A DNA stretch of 64,000 nt from Musa acuminata AAA Group (lineage: Eukaryota; Streptophyta; Magnoliopsida; Zingiberales; Musaceae): NCBI RefSeq assembly GCF_036884655.1, contig NC_088355.1:24087501-24151500 (forward strand), given 5' to 3'. Below the pieces are notes generated by a model. The model saw only the letters and a program-made list of their open reading frames with translations. It was not told the DNA's origin and ran no database searches. A program made the position numbers and the translations under genes. This document shows positions 56,965-64,000 of this stretch, piece by piece. How positions within the stretch are numbered: the stretch's first letter is position 1; each line of letters opens with the position of its first letter.

Positions 56965-57150
56965 AGATCTTGGGAATGATGCCAAATAATGTACCCACAG
57001 ATAGTTATAGTCTACAGCATGTGTAGTCATAACTATCGCATTAGCACTCTATGAGTTACTTGGCTTTGTCTATGACTTGTATAGATAAAGCTATTTGTAG
57101 AAACTTTACACATAATGAATTTTACTTTTACTTACCAAAAAAAAAAAAAA
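56965..57150 (+). other. LINE-f 3'UTR and A tail
   Basis: Same 3'UTR and hairpin as LINE-a, ending CTTACC and about 14 A directly before the target duplication. Confidence 0.85.
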
Positions 57151-57166
57151 AGAAACACTACACTAG

Positions 57167-58310
57167 AAATAAAGAAATCACACTTCTTTAGATTAGCATA
57201 AAGCTTTTGATGCCTCAAAATAAGAAAGATCTCTTTCAGATGATTCATATGCTCCTCTTCGCTTTTGATGTACACCAATATATCATCAAAATAAACTACA
57301 ACAAATATTCCAATGCATAGCTTAAGTATGTGATTCATAAATCTCATAAAGGTGCTAGGAGCATTAGATAGCCCAAATGGCATAACCAACCATTCATATA
57401 AGCTTTCTCTAATTTTAAATGCTGTTTTCCACTCATCTCCGGGCCTCATTCTTATTTGATGATAGCCACTCCTCAAATCAATTTTTAAGAAAATACAAGC
57501 ACCACACAAATGGTCAAGTAAATCATCTAACCTTGGAATAGGAAAGCGATAGTCCACTGTGATTTTGTTGATGGTGCGACTGTCCACGCACATTCTCCAA
57601 GAAGCATCCTTCTTAGGCACTAACAAAGCAGGAACCGCACAAGGACTCATGCTCTCCCGTATTAACCGTTTTTTAACCAATTCGTCAACTTGCCTTTGAA
57701 GTTCTTCATGCTCCTTAGGACTCATTCTATATGCTGCCTTATTAGGTAGAACAGCCCTAGGAATAAGATCAATGTGATGCTGGATATCTCTCAAGGGTGG
57801 AAGGACATGTGGAATCTCTTCTAGTATAACATCTTCAAACTCTTCCAAGATTTGTTTCATGATTTCTGGTGTCTCCTTGTGTTGTTCATTTTCTTCTACT
57901 ACTAGTAGAGCCATATCATGACCACCCTTGTTTAATTCATCTTTGCATTCACCATAGGACATAAAAGCGCTAACTTTCTTTTTTGGTACGCTGATTTCGA
58001 ATGGTTGAAATGGAGCTAAAATAATCTTCTTTTCATTCACCTTAAAAGAATAAGTATGTTTGTAGCCGTCATACAACACCCTTCTATCATAATGTCAAGG
58101 TATTCCCAACAGCAAATGACAAGCATCCATAGGAGCAACATCACACAATACTTCATCTTTATAATACTTGCCAATAGAAAATGAAACTAAACATCTTTTA
58201 GTTACATTGATGTCATTTCCTTTTTGCAGCCAACATAACTGGTATGGATGCGGATGAGGGATGGTGTCCAACTTTAGCTTCTGTACCATCTCCAAAGATA
58301 CCACATTCTC
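57167..58310 (-). pseudogene. Gyp-3 pol, 5' part: protease remnant and RT
   Basis: The protease region reads CNVENVVSLEMVQKLKLDT, LCWLQKGNDINVTKRCLVSF and DACHLLLGIP, then TGA in place of TGG. The upstream part with the D-[ST]-G active site is deleted. RT follows from [87 protein letters not shown], and the catalytic YFDD at 57282-57293. The RT is open up to the LINE-f insertion. Protease and RT are in another frame than gag. Confidence 0.85.
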
Positions 58311-59421
58311 AACGTTGCAATACAATAGACAAACCATGATCAGCATAAGTAATCTCTTCCTCATCATCATCGTATTTTGGTTCGTCATCAGTTTCATCAT
58401 CTCCTCCATCACTATGATCTTCGACCAAAGTTACAATCTTCCTATTTGGACAATCCGAAGCAATATGCCCAAAACCATGACATTTTAAGCATTTTCGGCC
58501 ACTTGGGGTAGAAGAATTAGGTGTTTTTTTGTTGCCAGCAGACTCTTCACCCTTTTCTTGCACCTTCGATATCACCTTGCTTTGGACAGTAGGCTTGGAA
58601 CTTCCTCCTTTTGTGTAGCCTTCTTTTGAGCCATACCGAAAACTCTGTTCAAACTTCTGTTGCTTTTAAACTTTTAATGCCAGCTTGCTCACATCATTCA
58701 ATGACCAATATGGCTGTAGCTGAACAACTTTAGCAATCTCATACTTCAGACCTCCCAAGTATCTTACAATTGTTTGTTCTTCCGGTTCCACAAGTTCTCC
58801 TTTTAACATCAAATTATCAAATTCTGTAGTATACTCCTCCACACTAAGATCTTTTTGCTTGAAATCATATATTTTGAGAAAGATCTCTTGCCTATAATTA
58901 TGAGGTAAATATTTTCTCTTTAGCTCCCTTTTCATTTTCTCCCATGTAACGATCTTACTCTTTCCCTCACGTTGTCTTTGTTTCTTCAGATTTTTCCACC
59001 AAAAAGATGTATTCCGCCTGAGTTTGAGTGCCACAAGTTTGACCTTCTTTTGTTCTGGTGGTTCATGAAAATCAAAAATTCTTTCTACTGTGTTAAGCCA
59101 ATCGATAAAGTCATCAACATCTATTTTACCATTAAATTCTGGAATATCTAATCTGGGGTTTTATTTATTCTGCCACTCATCTTGGGCTCCATTTCATCTC
59201 CGACATCTTCTCGACTCCCTTGGAAGAGGTGTATCATCATCAGAAGTAAACTCTCGAGCTTCATTTTCATGAAGGTTATGTCTACTTTGAAATTCATCGA
59301 TTATCTCATTTTTTTCTTGTAGGCTACGCAGTAATTTTCGTAGCTGTAGCCTCAACAACTCAGCGTCATCTTTATGGTCGCTACCTTCACCAACTACATC
59401 TTTTCCATTCCGCCTTGTCAT
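58311..59421 (-). pseudogene. Gyp-3 gag with zinc knuckle
   Basis: ATG at 59421 (MTRRNGKDVVGEGSD). A coiled-coil-like stretch (LLRLQLRKLLRSLQEKNEII) follows, then a stop near 59194. The frame resumes with the retrotransposon gag core: FWWKNLKKQRQREG, WEKMKRELKRKYLPHNYRQE, LKIYDFKQKDLSVEEYTTEF and RYLGGLKYEIAKVVQLQPY. A CCHC knuckle (CLKCHGFGHIASDC) at about 58455-58500 and an acidic region follow. At least two stops break it. Confidence 0.82.
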
Positions 59422-59436
59422 GATCTCTAGCCTTTA

Positions 59437-59448
59437 GCTCTGATACCA
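59437..59448 (-). other. Primer-binding site of Gyp-3
   Basis: GCTCTGATACCA (element strand TGGTATCAGAGC), three bases from the LTR at 59452. Confidence 0.9.
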
Positions 59449-59451
59449 AAC

Positions 59452-60083
59452 TGATACCGGGGAGGGTAAAAATGCAGAATGGATTTCGAAAGAACACGAA
59501 TAGAATAGTTGTTCAGATAGAAAATGTCACAGAAGGCAATGAACGAACTCTTGAAGAAACTTCGGTAAAACAAAAAATAGTTCACCATCAAGTTTAAAAT
59601 CAAAAGGGATACAGAAGATCACCACCATAATGATAATAAACAAGGATACAGAACTGAAAGCGAAAGACTCACCACTCAAGGACGCATCCAAGAGATACAG
59701 AGTTCAAAAGAGCAGTCTAAGAGAGCTTCTGCCAATATTCTCAGTTTTCTAAAGTCTTTTCTAAGCCATAAACCCCAAAATAAATACTAGTGCATGAAAC
59801 AACCCTTCATGCATAGAAAATTTCGAAATTAAGTGCTTTACAACTGCCAACCAACTCCATTAATGAATTTCTTAGCCATGAAGAAAAGCATCATGATACA
59901 GCTTTATAGCTGCCAACCAACTCCATTAATGTATTCCTTTGTGCTGGGAATATGTTGATGAGCTGTCTTTTCTGAGTAGGCTGAGTTGAAGATTATGTAG
60001 CAATATTGTTGGCTGAAAAAAATATCATAATATCAGTATGGTCCATATGAGTAGATTGTAGCAAATTAGACACTCCCGTGTCA
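59452..60083 (-). repeat. Gyp-3 right (5') LTR
   Basis: 632 bp, TGATACCGGGGAGGG to CCCGTGTCA, followed by TCTTT. AT-rich, with CCCTTCATGCATAGAAAATT and a TTTATTTTGGGG block shared with the left LTR. Confidence 0.9.
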
Positions 60084-60088
60084 TCTTT

Positions 60089-60792
60089 GTCTCTGGATTT
60101 GCTGATACGGTTAACAGCCCTTCTAGTAGCAATTGAAGCATAGAAAAATTTAGTATTGGAATCCCCTAGTGTAAGCCAATGCTGTCGAGACTTTTGCTTT
60201 GCAAAACTTTCCTCCTGTTTTAAGGCTTGCATGAAGTTATTTCTGGCTTCTGTCTCTTTATAGATAATATTCTCATCATTTGGCTGAAGTTGTAGCTCAT
60301 GTTGCAATGACATTTGTTCATTTCTGCAAAATACTCTAGTGGTAATATTGCCAAAGGTATTTGTATTCCACTCCTTTAGTGCTGCTTTACAAGCTTTGAG
60401 CTTTTGACATAAGATGTAAGGGGGGGATCCATGCACATTAACATTCCAAGCAGATTTGATAACATCAAGAAATTGAGGATGAGTACTCCACATGTTAAAG
60501 AATCTAAACGGTTTCTAGCCTCTTGGTGTCACGTGTATATACATTGTCTACGTGTATATACATTAAAGAATGGTCAGAAAACAAAGGAGCACCATACTCA
60601 AGAATTGAATCTGGGTAAACTGTTAACCATTCATGATTAATCAAACACCTATCAAGTCGATCCATTATTTTCATGTTAGCAGCACCTTGATTACTCTAGG
60701 AGAGCCAATTACCCACAGATTTCATATCAAACAATACTGCAGTGTCAATGTAATCATTAAAACTTTGAAGCTGGCTTTCTGAAAGTTGTCTA
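60089..60792 (-). pseudogene. LINE-e ORF2, endonuclease-RT linker
   Basis: Minus-strand codons of the segment from LSESQLQSFNDYID (near 60790) through FSDHSLMYI, MWSTHPQFLDVIKSAWNVNV and LKQEESFAKQKSRQHWLTLG to RAVNRISKSRDKDD, with a 3-bp deletion at TTRVFCRNE and a duplicated GTGTATATACATT at about 60533-60560. It is cut by Copia-A2 at 60793. Confidence 0.86.
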
Positions 60793-61191
60793 TGTTAGGA
60801 TCGGAGCGGCACTAAGAGGGGGGGGGTTGAATTAGTGCAGCGGATTAAAACTTCGGTTTTAGAAAAATCTTTCGTACGATAAGAACGGAACTTGAAAAGC
60901 TTAACTTGAAAGCGTATTCTTAAAGTTGCGCAGCAAAGGTAATTAGGAACTAAAGCATGTAAGAAGGTTTGCAATAATGTAAATAGCAATAATGAAATGC
61001 AAACCAAAGATTACGTCGATTTTAGAGTGGTTCGGTCATATGACCTACATCCACTTGCGAGGCCCCTCTTCGATGAGGCTCCCACCTTCCACTAGCAAAT
61101 CTCTTGAAATGGAAGGGTAAATACCCCTCTTACAACCTTTTACAAGCAGTTCAACCTCTTACAAGTTTTCAATAAGAAAGAAGGAGGAGAA
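60793..61191 (-). repeat. Copia-A2 LTR fragment
   Basis: TGTTAGGATCGGAGCGG to GAAGGAGGAGAA, matching 14296-14700. It is interrupted by Copia-B2 at 61192 and must continue beyond the right edge. The five bases before it (GTCTA, 60788-60792) would be its target duplication. Confidence 0.85.
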
Positions 61192-61334
61192 TGTTAGGAT
61201 CGAGAGCACTAAGAGGGGGGGGGGGGGTGAATTATTGCAGCGGAAATCTTTCAGCGATTAAAATCGAAAGCTGCGTTCGTTCGATAAAAACTATTTTGAT
61301 GCAAAAGACGATTCTAAGATTACTTATGATTAAG

Positions 61335-61640
61335 TGCAGTTTACGTGTAAACACAGTTAGTGTCTAAACGCAGTTTGCGTCTAAATGCAGATTGCGTCTA
61401 AACTCAGATTGCGTCTAAGCGCAGTTTGCGTCCAAGCGCAGATTGCGCAGTTTGCGTTTAAGCGTAGATTGCGTCTAAACATAGTTTGCGTCTAAGCGCA
61501 GTTTAAGCAGAAGTATAAAGACAATGTGCTGCTATTGTACAGCTCAAAAAGTAATCTGCAGAAAGCAGATTTACGTCTAAACGCAGATTTACGTCTAAAC
61601 ACAGATTTACGTCTAAACGCAGATTTACGTCTGATCTTTG
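61335..61640. repeat. Minisatellite of 17-18-bp TCTAAACGCAG units
   Basis: About ten imperfect units of GCGTCTAAACGCAGTTT from 61335 to 61505, then four 18-bp units with TTTACGTCTAAACGCAGA from about 61565 to 61635. The matching part of Copia-B1 has only scattered units, so the array expanded in this copy. Confidence 0.75.
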
Positions 61641-62372
61641 AAACTCGTTTGTATACTCGCAGAAGGCAGTATGTAGTTGAAATCAAGACGTAAACGTAAA
61701 CTGAAATCTGATGATTGTGCGAGGAAAGCCGATTTACGTCTAAATGCAGTTTTACGTCTAAATGTTGAAACTCGTACGTAAAATTGCAGAAGACAGTTTG
61801 CAGTTATAAATAGAATCAAAATTTAAATGTAAACTGCAAGGAATCTCGTTCGTAAAAGAGCAGAAGATAGTTCGCAGTTATAAATAGATTCAAGACGTAA
61901 ATGTAAGCTGCAATGTAAAGATCGTACGAAAACACCTATTGACGTTTGAATCCAGATTCGGAAAGATCAGCACTTAGAACTTGTTCGTAAAGGCGCAGAG
62001 AGCAGTAGTTATGTAGGAGGTTTGCAGTCATGATAATGTACTCGAAATAAAAGCAAACCAGAGATTTAGAGTGCTTCGGTCAGTCTTCACCTACTCCACT
62101 TTTGGCTTCATCCTCCGACGAGGTCACCGACGTCAACTAGCTGCCTTCCTTCAATGGGCGAAGGCCAACTGCCCTTTTACAGTTTCTCTCCTTTTGACGG
62201 GCTCAGGAGACAACCCTTACAGATCCTTTCTCTCCTCTCTTTACAACTCAAGACTTGAAGAACAGAAAAGAGGAGAACTTTTGGACTTTACACAAATTTG
62301 AGCTCTTAGAATCACTGAAAAGATCAAGAATTCGGTGTGGTTCAGTGTCCCTTCAGTGCTGAATGGGTGGGG

Positions 62373-62382
62373 TATTTATAGG
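62373..62382 (-). promoter_or_regulatory. Putative LTR TATA box, Copia-B2
   Basis: CCTATAAATA on the element strand, with the GC-rich array directly upstream in element sense. Same context as in Copia-B1 and Copia-A1. Confidence 0.55.
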
Positions 62383-62429
62383 CCCCAACCCAATTCAAAT
62401 TTGGAGCTCAAAACGATCAAATCCTGAAA

Positions 62430-63080
62430 TTTCGGGATCAGGCGGTTGCACCTCTTGACTGGAGAGGTTGCACCGCCTGGCAGAGCTCGAAGACCGAGCT
62501 CAGGTGGTGCCACCTCTTTGTTAGGGAGGTTGCACTGCCCAGTCTTGCTCGAAGACTGAGCCCAGGCGGTGCCACCTCTCTGTCAGGGAGGTTGCACCGC
62601 CCAGTCTTGCTCGAAGACTGAGCCCAGGCGGTGCCACCTCTCTGTCAGGGAGGTTGCACCGCCCAGTCTTGCTCGAAGACTCAGCCCAGGCGGTGCCACC
62701 TCCTGGCTGGGGAGGTTGCACCGCCCAGTCTCGCTGGGAGGCTTAGCCCAGGCGGTGCCACCTCTTGGCCTAGGCGGGTGCACCGCCCAGGTGGTGCCAC
62801 CTCTTTGTCAGGGAGGTTGCACCGCCCAATCTTGCTCGAAGACTGAGCCCAGGCGGTGCCACCTCTCTGTCAGGGAGGTTGCACTGCCCAGTCTTGCTCG
62901 AAGACTGAGCCCAGGCGGTGCCACCTCTCTGTCAGGGAGGTTGCACCGCCCAGTCTTGCTCGAAGACTCAGCCCAGGCGGTGCCACCTCCTGGCTGGGGA
63001 GGTTGCACTGCCCAGTCTCGCTGGGAGGCTTAGCCCAGGCGGTGCCACCTCTTGGCCTAGGCGGGTGCACCTCCTGGTGC
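62430..63080 (-). repeat. U3 tandem array: 62-bp units inside a 287-bp duplication
   Basis: The 62-bp unit contains CAGGCGGTGCCACCTCT, GGAGGTTGCACCGCCCAG and CTTGCTCGAAGACTGAGCC. About eight to ten units are present, some diverged. A block (about 62510-62795) is repeated 287 bp downstream (about 62797-63080). Long open frames in all phases arise from the repeat and are not genes. Confidence 0.85.
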
Positions 63081-63603
63081 AATCAGGGTCCGAATGGTTA
63101 GCTCCATTCGGCCCACTTTCTATCTTTTCAGGGGCCCAATTGCCCCAAGATTAAGCTAATGGGATCACCTCCCATTTTCCAACTTAATCAACATGTTAAC
63201 TACGATTAAATCTAAGATAATTTCTGCAACTTTGCTCCGATGCGTCAATCGCTTCTTTCGGCGAGTTTCCGGCGAACTTCCGTCGATAATCCGATGTACC
63301 CTCGGTGATTCTTCTGCGGACTTCCGGCAAACTCCTGGACTTTGCGACGATCCACTTGGCGAGTTCCGATGAGCTTCGCTTGGCAAGCTTCTGGACTTCT
63401 CGGATCTGTTCTCGCAGAACCTCCGACGATCGTCCGAACTTCCGTTGAACTCTCGAACTCCCAACGTGATCATGAACTTGACTCCGGCGCAACTCCTGCT
63501 GCTTGTCTAACTTTCATCGTAGTTAATCCTGCACACTTATCTCAACATATAGATTAGACAACAAATGACAATTGACTTCATCATCAAAATCCGAGATTCA
63601 ACA

Positions 63604-63620
63604 ATCTCCCCCTTTTTTAT
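63604..63620 (-). other. Polypurine tract of Copia-B2
   Basis: ATCTCCCCCTTTTTTAT directly inside the LTR, i.e. AAAAAAGGGGGAGAT on the element strand. Confidence 0.85.
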
Positions 63621-64000
63621 GATGACAATCAATTGATAATTGAGTTATCCTTAACTCCCCCTGTCTATATGCCATAGTTGAGATAAGTCAACCTTGAATT
63701 CAAGACCTAAGAATTCAAGTGACGTATTGATAAGTTAGATCAGTTAAACTTATCAATACTCCCATCATGATACTCATCATGATGTATCTCTTCAAAGATG
63801 ATGTCAAGGCTTGACATACATCATCAAGTTTGTATGATTGTGTTTGTAACTATTCATCATGTAGTTTGAACATTATCATATAAAGCTGTGAAGTGCTATT
63901 ACATGATGCACATATTTGAAATATTCTAGCAAGTTTTGCATTTTCTTCAAATGATAAGATATCAACTCAGGGCATAATGCAAACTATAGCACACGTTCAT
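63621..64000 (-). mobile_element. Copia-B2 internal region, start only
   Basis: AT-rich noncoding sequence with CCTTAACTCCCCCTGTC (63649, related to the scrap at 31133) and many CATCAT motifs. No gene is visible before the window ends. Confidence 0.7.

Larger units (their letters stand above)
51627..57150 (+). mobile_element. LINE-f: full-length LINE inserted in Gyp-3 RT
   Basis: 5524 bp with the 16-bp duplication AGAAACACTACACTAG (51611-51626 and 57151-57166). The A tail is longer than in the other copies (about 14). ORF1 is intact; ORF2 has two nonsense codons. The 5'UTR is short, with one full monomer. Confidence 0.94.
49150..60083 (-). mobile_element. Gyp-3: Ty3/Gypsy element with full but broken gag-pol
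   Basis: Two 632-bp LTRs (49150-49781 and 59452-60083; plus strand TGATACCGGG ... CCGTGTCA), duplication TCTTT (49145-49149 and 60084-60088), primer-binding site and polypurine tract. Without the nested LINE-f it would be about 5.4 kb, a normal size. Domains in order on the minus strand: gag, knuckle, protease remnant, RT, RNase H, integrase. It has frameshifts and stops and lacks the protease active site. Confidence 0.92.
33508..60792 (-). mobile_element. LINE-e: old LINE split into five pieces
   Basis: Pieces on the minus strand, 3' to 5': 33508-34221, 36856-36989, 41656-42870, 48639-49149 and 60089-60792. They join without gap, at the target duplications, into an ORF2 running from the 3'UTR back to the endonuclease (RQLSESQLQS region). 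The remaining 5' part lies beyond the Copia-A2 insertion at 60793, outside the window. The first ~95 bases of the 3' end (A tail side) are missing at 33508. Divergence and the extra 3'UTR segment group it with LINE-b. Confidence 0.87.
61192..63603 (-). repeat. Copia-B2 left (3') LTR
   Basis: 2412 bp from TGTTAGGATCGAGAGC to GAGATTCAACA, same family as 1230-3273. It contains a run of 13-14 G near the start, a short-unit minisatellite (61335-61640), a minus-strand TATA box (62373-62382) and an expanded U3 array (62430-63080). The rest of the element lies to the right of the window. Confidence 0.88.

Noticed and set aside
62430..63157. Regular repeats resembling a CRISPR array, and proline/arginine-rich frames
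   Set aside because: Units are contiguous 62-bp tandem repeats without unique spacers, in a plant LTR. The frames are by-products of the repeat.
1..64000. Endogenous pararetrovirus or retrovirus with an envelope gene
   Set aside because: No envelope, movement protein or coat protein motif was seen. All coding remnants fit LINE, Copia or Gypsy retrotransposons.

Overview
The window looks like repeat-rich (probably heterochromatic) nuclear DNA of a flowering plant. Nearly every base belongs to a retrotransposon, and I found no host gene, rRNA or tRNA gene, CRISPR array or bacterial signature. The reasons for calling it a plant are LTR elements primed from initiator Met-tRNA (TGGTATCAGAGC next to the LTR), a plant L1-type LINE family (ORF1 with a DUF4283-like domain and CCHC knuckle; ORF2 with endonuclease, reverse transcriptase and a zf-RVT-like tail), Copia elements with a UBN2/DUF4219-type gag, and Ty3/Gypsy elements. 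The species cannot be named from the sequence alone. Element names below are local labels.

Layout. 1-15899 is Copia-B1 (minus; its left part lies outside the window). Its right LTR is split by Copia-A1 (3274-15870, duplication GTTTC), whose left LTR is split by LINE-a (3482-9201, a structurally intact LINE with a 17-bp target duplication). 15900-17360 is the 3' half of a Gypsy element on the minus strand (Gyp-1L). 17371-31132 is an old LINE (LINE-b, plus), interrupted by a head-to-tail triple of LINE 3' ends (21382-23626) and by a full-length minus-strand LINE-c (24079-29780). 31167-33503 is the 5' half of the same Gypsy family on the plus strand (Gyp-1R). 33508-60792 is an old minus-strand LINE (LINE-e) cut into five pieces by a solo LTR (34222-36850, TAAGT), Gyp-2 (36990-41650, GGAGC), LINE-d (42871-48623, 15-bp duplication) and Gyp-3 (49150-60083, TCTTT). 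Gyp-3 itself carries LINE-f (51627-57150, 16-bp duplication). 60793-64000 holds a Copia-A LTR fragment interrupted by a Copia-B element (Copia-B2) that runs off the right edge.

How the parts work together. The only apparently undamaged coding units are ORF1 and ORF2 of LINE-a and ORF1 of LINE-f. LINE-c, -d and -f are full length but carry one to three disabling changes. The Copia-A/B and Gyp-1/2 elements lack most or all of pol and must have been mobilised in trans; Gyp-3 has a nearly complete but broken gag-pol. The strongest leads are: (i) GC-rich tandem monomers in the LINE 5'UTR, about 49 bp in the young copies and a different 98-bp type in the old copy; (ii) the triple LINE concatemer at one site; (iii) a natural inverted repeat of LINE 3' ends around a loop of about 0.45 kb, a plausible silencing trigger; (iv) U3 tandem arrays upstream of the Copia TATA box; and (v) a Gypsy copy split into complementary halves of opposite orientation. 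No clearly new biochemical system was found.
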